The notes: a model not told the origin generated them from the sequence alone. 64,000 nucleotides of DNA from Lachnospiraceae bacterium UBA7086 (GCA_002492525.1 DKZA01000025.1:21815-85814); one strand, 5' to 3'; numbered from the stretch's first letter, positions 43,159 to 52,768 are shown. Numbers and translations: made by a program.

Positions 43159-45192
43159 ATGTTTTGTAAAAAGTGTGGAACGAATATCAATGAGGGTATG
43201 GGATTTTGCCCTAACTGTGGGGAACCTGTGGGGGGCGCAGACAGTGGGAATGTCACAAATGACAATAGTGTCACAAATATGGAAAACGGTTCGGATACAG
43301 TGAATACGGCAAACGGCACAAATGGCGAGGGGGAACAAAACCCGGTAATTCCACCGGTCTCAGCGTTGTGGAATATGTATCCCCAGAACGGTCAGGCGGC
43401 TGGCGGGCAGACAGCCAATACACAGGCGGCCAATGGCCAGGCAGCCGGTGGGCAGACGGGTAATATGCAGTCGGCAAACGTACAGTCTGGTATGACACAA
43501 TATCCTGCTGCACCGCAGTATGGTACGCAACAGAACGGATTTACCAAGGGGATGACCATGGAAGGCGGCGGGAAGAAGTTCTTTGCCGATCATAAAATAT
43601 TTCTGATTGTGGCTGCGGCTGTCATTGTTGTGCTTGTCCTGGTGCTGTGTAATCTGCGTGTGGCTGCCAATTTCCTGCGCCGGACTTTTTCTTCACCGGA
43701 GAGCTATTATCATTATGTGGAGAAGAAAACGGTGGAGGATGCTTCCGCTGATTTTGCGGAAATGTACGGCAGATACTTTTTGGATAATCTGGACACTTCC
43801 GGTAAAAGTGTCAGCGCGCAGATAGACGTTAAGATGGGAGAGGGAGGCCAGGATCTTCTGGATCTTGCAGATCTTGCAGGCGTGGATATGTCATGGCTTG
43901 AGAGTGCCTCTTTTACGATGAATTCTTCTGTCAGCAAAGAAGCCATATCTTTGGGACTTAAGGCGGCGCTCAATGGAGTAAATATCATTTCCGGCAATGC
44001 GGTTGTCGATCTGGAGGAAGAGGCACTTTATCTGCAGCTGCCTGAAGTGAATAAACGGTATATGGGAGTGGAATTTGATACCAGTGATCTGGGCGATATG
44101 GAAGAGATGTGGGAGCTGTATGAGACTCTTGAGAAGGTCTGTCCGGATCAGAAGGAAGCGCAGCAACTGGTCAATCGTTATTTTACGACAGCAATAGAGT
44201 GCGTGGATGATGTGACGAAGAAGAAGAGCGTTTTAGAGGCGGGAGACATTGAACAGAAGTGTACGGTGCTCACAGTTACGCTTGATGAAGAGACGGCTCA
44301 AAAGGTGATGATCGCAGTTTTAACCCAGATGAAGGATGATAAGGATATTGAGAAAATCATCAAAAATGTGATGGCGGAGGAAACTCTTGTGGAGGAACTC
44401 TATCTGGATGATATGAGTCCGGAAGAGGCTTATGAGGAGTTTCAGGATTGGGTAGACGAAGGGTTAGAGTATCTGGAAGATTACGATGACTACAGCGATG
44501 ATAAGATTAAGATGAAGGTTTATGTGAATAACAAGGGTGAAATTGTGGGCAGGACCGTTACGGCCGAAGATACCACAATTAAGATGCTGATGCCGGAAAA
44601 AGGCAAGAAATTTGGTTATGAGTTGTCCTATAAGGATTCTTATTATGATGAGTCGATGGCTGTGACCGGAAACGGAACCCGCAGCGGTGATAAGATAGAC
44701 GGGGAATTTGCTTTGGAATATAATGATATTTCGATGGCGGATATTTCCGTAAAAGACTTTAACACCAAAGATGCCAGAAAGGGTATAATAAATGGCAAGA
44801 TGACATGGAAGTTATCGGAGGACATCGAGGATTATACAGGATATGTAAGTGGTATGTCCATGATACAGAAGATTACGGTAACAACGGATTTTAAGTCGGA
44901 TAAGAATTCCAGTAAATGCAATATAGGCGTTTCCATGAAAGATAAAAATCTTGTTGACATTATGATATCTTATAGCAAGGAGAAAGGGTATAAAGGGGCA
45001 GATCCCGGATCGGATGCCGTTATGATTGATGATGAGGACGATTTGATCAAGTGGGGCAAAGATTTTAATCTGAATGGATTGACAGACGCCTTAAAGGAAG
45101 CCAATGTGCCTTCGGAGGTCACAGATTCTCTGGAAATGTTTGAAGATATGGATATAGAGACCATTATGGACATGATGTATTACTATTATTAA
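43159..45192 (+). CDS. Zinc-ribbon membrane protein with large extracellular domain
   Basis: 677 aa. MFCKKCGTNINEGMGFCPNCG is a zinc ribbon at the very N-terminus (read as CKKC and CPNC pairs). A Gly/Asn/Gln-rich low-complexity linker runs to about residue 130, then a membrane helix spans about residues 146-166. The outside part of some 500 residues is acidic and begins ESYYHYVEKKTVEDA. It resembles uncharacterised clostridial proteins with this layout; I do not recognise a catalytic motif. The topology places the zinc ribbon inside and the domain outside, suggesting sensing or assembly at the envelope. Confidence 0.75.
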   Translation: MFCKKCGTNINEGMGFCPNCGEPVGGADSGNVTNDNSVTNMENGSDTVNTANGTNGEGEQNPVIPPVSALWNMYPQNGQAAGGQTANTQAANGQAAGGQTGNMQSANVQSGMTQYPAAPQYGTQQNGFTKGMTMEGGGKKFFADHKIFLIVAAAVIVVLVLVLCNLRVAANFLRRTFSSPESYYHYVEKKTVEDASADFAEMYGRYFLDNLDTSGKSVSAQIDVKMGEGGQDLLDLADLAGVDMSWLESASFTMNSSVSKEAISLGLKAALNGVNIISGNAVVDLEEEALYLQLPEVNKRYMGVEFDTSDLGDMEEMWELYETLEKVCPDQKEAQQLVNRYFTTAIECVDDVTKKKSVLEAGDIEQKCTVLTVTLDEETAQKVMIAVLTQMKDDKDIEKIIKNVMAEETLVEELYLDDMSPEEAYEEFQDWVDEGLEYLEDYDDYSDDKIKMKVYVNNKGEIVGRTVTAEDTTIKMLMPEKGKKFGYELSYKDSYYDESMAVTGNGTRSGDKIDGEFALEYNDISMADISVKDFNTKDARKGIINGKMTWKLSEDIEDYTGYVSGMSMIQKITVTTDFKSDKNSSKCNIGVSMKDKNLVDIMISYSKEKGYKGADPGSDAVMIDDEDDLIKWGKDFNLNGLTDALKEANVPSEVTDSLEMFEDMDIETIMDMMYYYY

Positions 45193-45229
45193 ACGGTTAT
45201 GTGCCGGTATGGGAGGATCGGGCCGCAGT

Positions 45230-45898
45230 ATGGAGATGGAACTGGCAGGGATACGGAAATCATACAAGAAAAAGAAAGTGCTGAGAAATATATCGTTATC
45301 CACAAAAAGGGGAAGCTGTGTGGGCATCCTGGGTGGTAACGGCAGCGGAAAATCTACACTTTTGTCTATTTTGGCGGGTGTGCAGAAAGCTGACGGCGGC
45401 TCTTTTCTGTATCAGGGAGAGGATCTTTTGCAGAACAGTTCCAGGATTCCATCGGTGCTTGGTTATGTTCCACAGGGAAATCCGTTGATAGAGGAACTCA
45501 ATGCGTGGGACAATCTGCGTATGTGGTATGACAGGGCAACCCTGCTTCGGGAATTGGAGCAGGGGTCTCTTGCCATGTTGGGAATCGGTAATTTCTTAAA
45601 AACGCCGGTACATAAAATGTCCGGGGGTATGAAAAAACGTCTTTCCATAGGATGCGCTGTGGTGGCCAGACCGAAAATCCTGGTGTTGGACGAGCCTTCC
45701 GCTGCGCTTGATTTAATCTGTAAGGAGAATATCTATTGTTATCTGGAGCAGTATAAGGCTGAAGGCGGGATTGTGCTTTTGGCTACCCATGATATGCAGG
45801 AACTGGAACTGTGTGAGCAGTGCTATATCTTAAAGGAAGGCGTTCTGGAATCCTATCAGTATGATGGGGATCTCCATCATCTGGCGGGTAAGTTATAA
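45230..45898 (+). CDS. ABC transporter ATP-binding protein
   Basis: 222 aa from ATG 45230, 13 bases after GGAGG 45212-45216; ATG 45209 precedes that site and is the alternative. Walker A is GGNGSGKSTLL, the Q-loop is YVPQGN, the signature is MSGGMKKRLSIG, Walker B is ILVLDEPSAALD and the switch His lies in LLATHD. The short form with ABC-2-type permeases downstream resembles exporters of the CcmA/NatA class. It is followed with no gap by the first permease. Confidence 0.9.
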   Translation: MEMELAGIRKSYKKKKVLRNISLSTKRGSCVGILGGNGSGKSTLLSILAGVQKADGGSFLYQGEDLLQNSSRIPSVLGYVPQGNPLIEELNAWDNLRMWYDRATLLRELEQGSLAMLGIGNFLKTPVHKMSGGMKKRLSIGCAVVARPKILVLDEPSAALDLICKENIYCYLEQYKAEGGIVLLATHDMQELELCEQCYILKEGVLESYQYDGDLHHLAGKL

Positions 45899-47140
45899 AT
45901 GAACGAAAATCTCAGGTATTTTGGTGCACAATTGAAACGGGTGATGAAGACCTTTCCCAGACAGCTTATTGTGAATCTTGTGGTATGTCTGTGTGTGGGC
46001 GTTCTGCTTGTGGCGTTTATCAGGGACGGACTGCTTTCACAGGATGGGCAGAAATACCGTATCGGTCTGGTGGGCGATATGTCGGATTCTTATCTGGGAT
46101 TTGGGCTCACGGCCCTGCAGTCTCTCGATGATTCCCGTTTCATGATAGAGCTTATCCCCATGACGGATCAGGAAGCCAGGGAGGCTTTTGAAAAGGGAGA
46201 CCTCTACGCTGTGGTACAGATACCGGAAGGTATGATGGAGGCTATAGAGTCGGGAGCGAATGACAGACGTATTTCCTATATTGCAGCTGAGGGTCAAAAA
46301 GGCATTGGCACCATGGTGATGGGGCAGATTGTGGATGTGGCGTCCACCTTGGTGACAAGATCCCAGAGCGCTATTTTTGGTATGCAGTCTATTTTGTTGG
46401 AACGCGGTATGCGGGAAGAATTCTGGGAGGCAACCAATACCTTAAATCTTCTTCTGATAGAACTGGTGGTCAACAGGAGCGGCTTTTATGATGTGGAGGT
46501 GCTCGGTATCGCCAACGGTCTCTCTACGGAGGGATATTATTTTTGCAGTATCCTGCTTTTCTTGCTTCTTTTATCAGGTATTAACAACAGTCCATTGTTT
46601 ACCCATAAGCAGACGGATATGTCCAGATTTATGAAATCCAGGGGTGTGGGAGCCGCAGGCCAGGTGGCAGGAGAATATCTGGCTTATTTGTGTTTGATGA
46701 TATTGTGTGTTGTGGTAATTTTTATCCCCTTATTTTGGTGTCTGGAGAGAGAATTGTTTACGATTCCTGAGTGGGAAGGCATGGGGGCGCAGCCGTTAGT
46801 GCGGTTTTTTATAGTACTTTTGCCGGCGGTGGCTATGTTTGCGGCCTTACAATTTCTGTTATATGAGCTGACGGCCGGGGTGGTGAGCGGTATCCTGTTA
46901 CAGTTTATTTGTGGGATTGGCATGGGATATTTATCGGGCTTTTTTTATCCGTCGGCCTTTTTCCCGGAGATCATGCAGCGCCTTGGCAGTGTCATGCCTA
47001 CAGGGGCGGCCCTGCGGTATGTGAATGACAGCCTGGTGGAAGAGAAATTTGGAACAGCAGGCTTTGGGGTGCTGTTATACCTGGCAGTTTTTCTTGCATT
47101 GTCTGTGCTTGTCAGAAAGAACGGGATACGGAGAGGGTAG
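45899..47140 (+). CDS. ABC-2-type transporter permease
   Basis: 413 aa. A membrane helix at about residues 20-42 is followed by an outside domain of about 170 residues and then five or six helices toward the C-terminus, the ABC2_membrane_3 (YhgE/NatB-like) layout. YRIGLVGDMSDSYLG and DLYAVVQIPEGMMEAIESGA belong to the outside domain of this family. It starts right after the ATPase stop, so the two are translated together. Cargo is unknown. Confidence 0.8.
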   Translation: MNENLRYFGAQLKRVMKTFPRQLIVNLVVCLCVGVLLVAFIRDGLLSQDGQKYRIGLVGDMSDSYLGFGLTALQSLDDSRFMIELIPMTDQEAREAFEKGDLYAVVQIPEGMMEAIESGANDRRISYIAAEGQKGIGTMVMGQIVDVASTLVTRSQSAIFGMQSILLERGMREEFWEATNTLNLLLIELVVNRSGFYDVEVLGIANGLSTEGYYFCSILLFLLLLSGINNSPLFTHKQTDMSRFMKSRGVGAAGQVAGEYLAYLCLMILCVVVIFIPLFWCLERELFTIPEWEGMGAQPLVRFFIVLLPAVAMFAALQFLLYELTAGVVSGILLQFICGIGMGYLSGFFYPSAFFPEIMQRLGSVMPTGAALRYVNDSLVEEKFGTAGFGVLLYLAVFLALSVLVRKNGIRRG

Positions 47141-47144
47141 CCGG

Positions 47145-48284
47145 ATGGTAAGAAGAATGTTGACCAGATACTATTTGCTAAATAAACGATTGTTTAAAAA
47201 ATGCAGCTTTTTGCTGATTCTCTGTCTGGTACCGCTTCTGGTGGGAGGTATCCGATTGCTTGCCAAAGAGGAGAGCGGTATTGCCAGGGTGGTACTGTGT
47301 CTTCCGAATCCGGAGGATGAGCTGGCGGTCCAGGTGGCGAAGGAGCTTATGAGCGAGGAGGATATCCTGCGCTATCTGTACTGTGAAGACGAAGAGGAAG
47401 CCCGCAGGATGGTGACGGAAAATAAGGCTGATACCGCCTGGATTTTTACGCAGGATTTATCGGAGAGTCTGCACTCGGTGGCCTCGAAGAAGAGAATCAG
47501 CCCGGTGGTAAAGGTGGTGGAGCGCAAGGACAGCGTTTCTTTGCTGCTCAGCAGGGAAATTCTTGGGGCGGCCCTCTATCCAGCTTTTTCTTACGCCGTC
47601 TATGAAACGTATGTCCGGGAGGATTTGGGACTGACGGAAATGAGTGCAGATGAGTTGCGGCAGGCATATGAGAGAATGTTGGTGGAAGGGAGCCTTTTTG
47701 AGATGGCTTATCTGGACGGCGGGCAGGATGAGGAGGAAGACTTTAACTATCTGCAGGCACCTGTGCGGGGAATTCTGGCCATATGGCTGGTGCTCTGCGG
47801 GCTTGCCGCCTGCCTGTATTATATGCAGGATGAGAAACAGGGTGTCTTTTCGATGACGCCGATAAAGCGCAGACTTTCAGTTTCTTTCGGTGTGTGTGCG
47901 GTGTTTCTTTCGGATGCTGCGCTGGTGCTTCTTCTGGCTTGTAAGCTGGCGGGGGTGTTTACGGTATGGCATCGGGAAGTTTTAAGTTGTGTGCTGTTTA
48001 CCTGTGCAACACTTGTTTTCTGTAATTTGTGCAGACTTATCTGTGGCACGCCGGAGCGCCTTGGAAGTAGTATCTTGATTCTTACGGCCGGGATGCTGGT
48101 ACTCTGTCCGGTATTTTTAAATCTGCGGATGTTTCGGGTGGTAAAGTATCTGCTGCCGCCATATTATTATCTTTTATCCATTCATAATGTACGGTATCTG
48201 TACGGGATGGTGATATATACGACAGTTGTGTCAATTTTGTGTGTGTTGTTGTTTCGATGGAAGAACAGGAATGTGAAAATGTAG
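47145..48284 (+). CDS. ABC-2-type transporter permease (second subunit)
   Basis: 379 aa from ATG 47145, behind GGAGAGGG; the frame stays open upstream inside the first permease gene, but without a good site. The layout mirrors the first permease: helix at about residues 20-40, an acidic outside domain (VVLCLPNPEDELAVQVAKEL, then EEARRMVTENKADTAWIF), and five or six C-terminal helices. The two permeases probably form a heterodimer with two copies of the ATPase. Confidence 0.75.
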   Translation: MVRRMLTRYYLLNKRLFKKCSFLLILCLVPLLVGGIRLLAKEESGIARVVLCLPNPEDELAVQVAKELMSEEDILRYLYCEDEEEARRMVTENKADTAWIFTQDLSESLHSVASKKRISPVVKVVERKDSVSLLLSREILGAALYPAFSYAVYETYVREDLGLTEMSADELRQAYERMLVEGSLFEMAYLDGGQDEEEDFNYLQAPVRGILAIWLVLCGLAACLYYMQDEKQGVFSMTPIKRRLSVSFGVCAVFLSDAALVLLLACKLAGVFTVWHREVLSCVLFTCATLVFCNLCRLICGTPERLGSSILILTAGMLVLCPVFLNLRMFRVVKYLLPPYYYLLSIHNVRYLYGMVIYTTVVSILCVLLFRWKNRNVKM

Positions 48285-48317
48285 CGGTCGGCAGGCCGTA
48301 TAAGGAGGAAAAGACAT

Positions 48318-49589
48318 ATGTTTTGTACAAATTGTGGGAAGATGATTAAGGATACGGCCAGATTCTGTCCTTATTGTGGACAGAATGTCAATCCGGCGCC
48401 GCCGCAGAACGCACAGGGACCGGCGGTACAGCCGCAGACAACACAGGGGCAGCAGGCACCGGTACAGCCGCAGACTGCACAGAAACCGCCAAAATCCGGG
48501 AAGAAAAAGGGTGGTATTGTTTTCCTGATTGTTCTGCTGCTTCTGCTTGCAGCCGGCGGGGCAGGGGCCTGGTACTATTTTCAGAATCAGGATAACGATA
48601 GGGAAAAGGATCAGATAGAGGAAGAGAAGGATGCGGAGGAATCCGGGGAAGAACCAGAAGAGGATGCAGAGGAAGAGGATGAAGAATCCCCTGCGGAGGA
48701 GGAAATCGCATTAGAAGAGGAAACGCCTCCTCAAGAGGAGCCTGAGGAGACAGATCCTCTGGAGGAGGCGAGAGCCGCCTATGAAGCGGATGATTTCACC
48801 ATGGCGCTGCGGGGATGCGATGATGCCCTGCAGGAGGATGCCGGACGGGAAGAGGCATATGAACTGAAAGCAGATATTTATCTGGAGCAGGAGAATCTGG
48901 AAGAGGCGGCGCTTGCCCTGTGTCAGGGAATTGAGGCGACGGATTCACAGGCGCTTATAGATAAGCGGGAGGAATTGATCGGCCGTGTGGTAACCAAATC
49001 TTGTATGCAGTATAATTCTCTGAAAGATCTGATCGGCATGGTACAGTATGATAGTGAAGGCAATGCCATCAAATACACCTATTATGACGGTTCGGCAGTG
49101 TCTTCCATAGAAGAGTGTGATTATGACAGTCAGGGACAGGTTATCAACAGAGATTATTATAATGGCAGCAACAAGAAGCAGTGGAGCGAGATTTATGACT
49201 ATGATGCGGACGGTAATCTGACGAATACGACCCATTACAATGCCAAGGGCAGGGAAGAATGGGAGGATGTATATGAGTATGATTATGATGGCAATGTGAT
49301 CATGCAGACCAGATATAATGCGGACGGTTCCCGGTCATGGTGGGACGAGTATACCTATGAGGGCAGGGAAAATGTGACGAAAACAGCGCATCCTTCCTCG
49401 GGGAGTACGGTGACCCTGCGGTACGAATATGAGTACGATCTGTTCGGCAACCCTACCTATTGTGCAGAGTACAGTGCGTCGGGAGATCAGAATTACTTTT
49501 GGGAGAGAGAATATAACGGTCTGGGTGATGTGGTGAAACAAAGCAGCGACGGGGAAATCAATTACGTTTATGAGTATGTGCTGCAATAG
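48318..49589 (+). CDS. Zinc-ribbon membrane protein with acidic linker and YD-like repeats
   Basis: 423 aa. Zinc-ribbon Cys residues are 3, 6, 17 and 20. A Pro/Gln-rich linker follows, then a membrane helix (about residues 65-88) and an acidic Glu/Asp-rich stretch to about residue 150. Residues 155-220 look like a TPR-type helical pair (ARAAYEADDFTMALRGCDDA). The last 190 residues are tyrosine-rich repeats of about 20-25 residues, such as YDYDADGNLTNTTHYNAKG and YEYDYDGNVIMQTRYNADG, resembling RHS/YD beta repeats. The beta part should lie outside. Function unknown; it closes the module. Confidence 0.75.
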   Translation: MFCTNCGKMIKDTARFCPYCGQNVNPAPPQNAQGPAVQPQTTQGQQAPVQPQTAQKPPKSGKKKGGIVFLIVLLLLLAAGGAGAWYYFQNQDNDREKDQIEEEKDAEESGEEPEEDAEEEDEESPAEEEIALEEETPPQEEPEETDPLEEARAAYEADDFTMALRGCDDALQEDAGREEAYELKADIYLEQENLEEAALALCQGIEATDSQALIDKREELIGRVVTKSCMQYNSLKDLIGMVQYDSEGNAIKYTYYDGSAVSSIEECDYDSQGQVINRDYYNGSNKKQWSEIYDYDADGNLTNTTHYNAKGREEWEDVYEYDYDGNVIMQTRYNADGSRSWWDEYTYEGRENVTKTAHPSSGSTVTLRYEYEYDLFGNPTYCAEYSASGDQNYFWEREYNGLGDVVKQSSDGEINYVYEYVLQ

Positions 49590-49647
49590 GTTAAAATTTT
49601 ACAAGGATTGTTAAAATCGTTCGCTTTTTTATGACAAAAAAGTTAGG

Positions 49648-49687
49648 TATAATCATTTATAATAAAATGAATAGAGTGATTATACTC
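49648..49687 (+). promoter_or_regulatory. Candidate -10 box and small dyad before dctP
   Basis: TATAAT occurs at 49648-49653 and again at 49658-49663, but no good -35 box stands 16-18 bases upstream of either, so an activator may be needed. GAGT-GATTAT-ACTC (49674-49687) is a small dyad just downstream. AGGAGGA before ATG 49711 is a strong ribosome site. Confidence 0.35.
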
Positions 49688-49710
49688 GTCAAAATAAGGA
49701 GGAACGATTT

Positions 49711-50823
49711 ATGAGGAAGAAATTATTATCCGTCATGCTCGGACTGGCAATGGTGGTATCTGTAACGGCCTGTGGTGTCACAGCACCCGAAGCGCCTGCA
49801 GCGGAGGCTCCCAAAGCGGAGGCACCGGCAGCAGAGGAGCCTGCAGCGGAGGAACCTGCAGCAGAAAAACCTGCGGAAGAAGCGCCTGCAGCAGCGGCGG
49901 AACCGGAAGTAACACTTGTTTATGCGGAAGTGAATCCGCTTGACACGATTGTAGGCCAGATGGCTACAGAGTTTGCAAATAAGGTGTCCGAGCTTTCCGG
50001 CGGCACCATGAAGATTGATATTCAGGCAAGCGGCGTGCTTGGTTCCGAGAATGACGTTCTGGATACCATGCTGGGCGGCGGCGGCACCATTGATATGTCC
50101 CGTATTTCCGCGTTCGCTCTCACAAGCTACGGCGGAGAGAAATCCATGTTACTCTCCCTGCCTTATACTTTTGTAAGCAGAGAACATTACTGGAACTTTG
50201 CCTCTTCCGATCTGGCAAGCGAGTTTTTGCTTGAGCCTCACGAGAACGGCAGCGGTGTAAGAGGTTTGTTCTACGGTGAAGAGGGTTTCCGTCATTTCTT
50301 TACGGTAAAAGAGATTTCCAGTATGGAAGATCTGGCAGGCATGAAACTGCGTGTGTCTAACGACCCTGTCATGAATGGTCTGGTGGAGTCTTTGGGAGCA
50401 AGCCCTACGGTAGTATCCTTTAACGAGTTATATTCTGCATTACAGACAGGTGTGGTTGACGGTGCGGAGCAGCCTATTGCGAACTATAAGTCCAACGCTT
50501 TCCCGGAAGTTGCTCCCTGCATGATTCTGGACGGCCATACCCTTGGCGCGATTCAGGTTATCATCACGGACGAAGCGTGGGATTCTCTTACAGAAGAGCA
50601 GCAGAACATCCTGATGGAAGCAGGAGAGTACGCATCTCAGTTCAACAAGAAGATTTCCGCTGATGCTGAGAACGAAGTGTTAGAGCAGTTGAAAGCAGAT
50701 GGTATCAAGATCGTGGAAGTAGACGATGTGACTCCTTGGCAGGAAGCTGTGAAAGGCGTAATCGAAGAGAACACCAAAGGACAGGAAGAGCTGTACCAGC
50801 AGATTTTGGATATGGCAAATTAA
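49711..50823 (+). CDS. dctP: TRAP transporter substrate-binding lipoprotein (DctP family)
   Basis: 370 aa. A signal peptide ends in the lipobox VTAC with Cys21. A linker rich in Glu, Ala and Pro (about residues 24-65) ties it to the membrane. The binding domain has GGTMKIDIQASGVLGSENDV and the DctP signature LAGMKLRVSNDPVMNGLVES, where the Arg normally binds the ligand carboxylate. NELYSALQTGVVDGAEQP follows. The nearby uronate genes suggest glucuronate or galacturonate as ligand. A hairpin separates it from the permease genes, which may let the binding protein be made in excess. Confidence 0.9.
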   Translation: MRKKLLSVMLGLAMVVSVTACGVTAPEAPAAEAPKAEAPAAEEPAAEEPAAEKPAEEAPAAAAEPEVTLVYAEVNPLDTIVGQMATEFANKVSELSGGTMKIDIQASGVLGSENDVLDTMLGGGGTIDMSRISAFALTSYGGEKSMLLSLPYTFVSREHYWNFASSDLASEFLLEPHENGSGVRGLFYGEEGFRHFFTVKEISSMEDLAGMKLRVSNDPVMNGLVESLGASPTVVSFNELYSALQTGVVDGAEQPIANYKSNAFPEVAPCMILDGHTLGAIQVIITDEAWDSLTEEQQNILMEAGEYASQFNKKISADAENEVLEQLKADGIKIVEVDDVTPWQEAVKGVIEENTKGQEELYQQILDMAN

Positions 50824-50847
50824 TCATCTGTTCTATATAAGAGGAAG

Positions 50848-50877
50848 GAGCGCATCGGCGTAACAGCCTATGCGCTC
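50848..50877 (+). terminator. Hairpin between dctP and dctQ
   Basis: GAGCGCAT (50848-50855) pairs with ATGCGCTC (50870-50877) around a 14-base loop that has GGC/GCC pairing of its own. No long T-run follows. Placed between binding protein and permeases, it could be a partial terminator or an RNA end stabiliser. Confidence 0.6.
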
Positions 50878-50904
50878 TTATCATCATAATTCAGGAGGTA
50901 TTTC

Positions 50905-51429
50905 ATGTCGGGGTTTTTTGAGCGGGTTGATAAAATAAAACCAGTATTTGACGTTACATATAAAGTTGTATTATTTGCCTGTAAGCTTTTATTGATCGCG
51001 GATATTTTCATCACGACCATGAGTGTTATCGGCAGGTATGTACCCTTTATTCCTGATCCGGCCTGGAGTGAGGAAGTGGTGCTTACCTGCATGTCCTACA
51101 TGGCGGTATTATCCGCAGCGCTGGCAATCCGGCGCGGGGCTCATATCCGTATGACGGCCCTGGATAGATATATTCCCAAGCCGGTGCTTCTTTTCCTGGA
51201 TATCCTGGCGGATGTCTGTGTGTTGATTCTGGCGTTTGTGATGATTATAGTAGGTTGGAAGTATGCCTCCGGTCTGGGTGCAAAGGGCACCTATGTCAGT
51301 ATGCCGTGGCTGTCCCGGTTCTGGATGTATTTTCCGGTTCCGGTAGCGGGTGTGGCGATGGTAATTTTTGAAGTGGAAACACTTTACAGTCATATGAAGA
51401 AAATCTTTTTGAAGGAGGGAGAAGCATGA
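50905..51429 (+). CDS. dctQ: TRAP transporter small permease (DctQ family)
   Basis: 174 aa with four membrane helices, the standard DctQ size and topology. The segment RYVPFIPDPAWSEEVVLTCMSYMAVLS (read in short parts) holds the W-SEE motif typical of DctQ, and ALAIRRGAHIRM follows. It works with the large permease in sodium-driven uptake of organic acids. AGGAGG precedes ATG 50905. It overlaps dctM by four bases (ATGA). Confidence 0.9.
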   Translation: MSGFFERVDKIKPVFDVTYKVVLFACKLLLIADIFITTMSVIGRYVPFIPDPAWSEEVVLTCMSYMAVLSAALAIRRGAHIRMTALDRYIPKPVLLFLDILADVCVLILAFVMIIVGWKYASGLGAKGTYVSMPWLSRFWMYFPVPVAGVAMVIFEVETLYSHMKKIFLKEGEA

Positions 51430-52718
51430 GTGCAGAATCAATGGCAATCCTGGTATTGCTCGCAAGTTTCGGTATTATGATATTGTTACGTTTCCCGATT
51501 GCTTATGCAGTGGCCCTTTCTTCTCTTTTGTGTTTATTGTACCAGGGGCTGCCGTTTACCACAATCTGTCAGCAGATGGTCAAGGGAATCAATTCCTTCA
51601 GTCTGATGGCGGTGCCTTTCTTTATCACCATGGGCTGCCTGATGGGCAGCGGCGGTATTTCGGAGAAGCTGATAGCTCTGGCCAATGCCTGTGTGGGATG
51701 GATGACCGGCGGCATGGCGATGGTAAATATTGTTGCATCTTATTTCTTCGGCGGTATTTCCGGGTCTGCGGCGGCGGACACAGCATCTTTAGGAAGTATT
51801 CTGATACCGATGATGGTGGATCAGGGGTATGATGACGACTTCTCTACGGCAGTTACCATTACATCTTCCTGTGAGGGACTTTTGGTTCCGCCCAGCCATA
51901 ATATGGTTATTTATGCCATGTCTGCGGGCGGCGTTTCCGTAGGAAGTCTGTTCTTAGCGGGTTATATACCGGGCGCATTGCTTGCCATTTCACTGATGAT
52001 TGGTTCTTACATTATCTCCAAGAAGAGAAAATATCCCAAGGGAGATAAATTTACCTTTAAGAATCTGTTAAAGCAGCTGGCGGTTTCCGTGTGGGCCTTA
52101 GCAGCGGTCATCATCGTTGTGGTAGGTGTGGTAGGCGGTTGGTTTACGGCTACGGAGTCTGCGGCTGTTGCGGTTATCTATAGTCTGCTCGTCAGTGTAT
52201 ATATTTATAAAGGCCTTGACTGGAAAGGGGTATGGAAAGTACTGGGAGACTGTGTGGATACCTTATCCATCGTGTTGATTCTGATTTCTACATCCAGCAT
52301 TTTCGGCTATTGCCTGACTACCCTGCATGTACCGGTTAAGGCAGCCAATGCAGTGATTGGCATGACCAATAATCCGATTCTGATTGCTTTATTATTGAAT
52401 CTGATTCTGCTGGTATTGGGATGTATTATGGATATGGCGCCGATTATTTTGATTGCCACACCCATTTTGTTACCGATTGCAACTTCCATTGGCATCAATC
52501 CGATTCAGTTCGGTATCATGATTATATTAAACTGTGGTATCGGTCTGTTGACACCGCCGGTAGGAGCAGTGCTTTTCATAGGTTCTGCTGTAGGAAAGGT
52601 AAAGATGGAAAAGGTCGTAAAGGCAACACTGCCGTTCTATCTGTGTATGATTGTGGTACTGCTTTTACTTACCTTTATTCCTGAAATCACCATGCTGCTT
52701 CCGAATCTGTTCTATTAA
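51426..52718 (+). CDS. dctM: TRAP transporter large permease (DctM family)
   Basis: 430 aa, the usual DctM length, with about 12 hydrophobic segments. VPFFITMGCLMGSGGISEKLI, SYFFGGISGSAAADTASLGS and IPGALLAISLMI are conserved blocks; CEGLLVPPSHNMVIYAM and GLLTPPVGAVLFIG are the two similar PP hairpin segments of the transport core. Together with DctP and DctQ it forms a complete TRAP system. Uronate uptake is inferred from the catabolic genes downstream. Confidence 0.95.
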   Translation: MSAESMAILVLLASFGIMILLRFPIAYAVALSSLLCLLYQGLPFTTICQQMVKGINSFSLMAVPFFITMGCLMGSGGISEKLIALANACVGWMTGGMAMVNIVASYFFGGISGSAAADTASLGSILIPMMVDQGYDDDFSTAVTITSSCEGLLVPPSHNMVIYAMSAGGVSVGSLFLAGYIPGALLAISLMIGSYIISKKRKYPKGDKFTFKNLLKQLAVSVWALAAVIIVVVGVVGGWFTATESAAVAVIYSLLVSVYIYKGLDWKGVWKVLGDCVDTLSIVLILISTSSIFGYCLTTLHVPVKAANAVIGMTNNPILIALLLNLILLVLGCIMDMAPIILIATPILLPIATSIGINPIQFGIMIILNCGIGLLTPPVGAVLFIGSAVGKVKMEKVVKATLPFYLCMIVVLLLLTFIPEITMLLPNLFY

Positions 52719-52768
52719 TAATTCGTGCGAGAAATTGAGCGTATGGTAATTGTGGAAGGAGCATGAAC

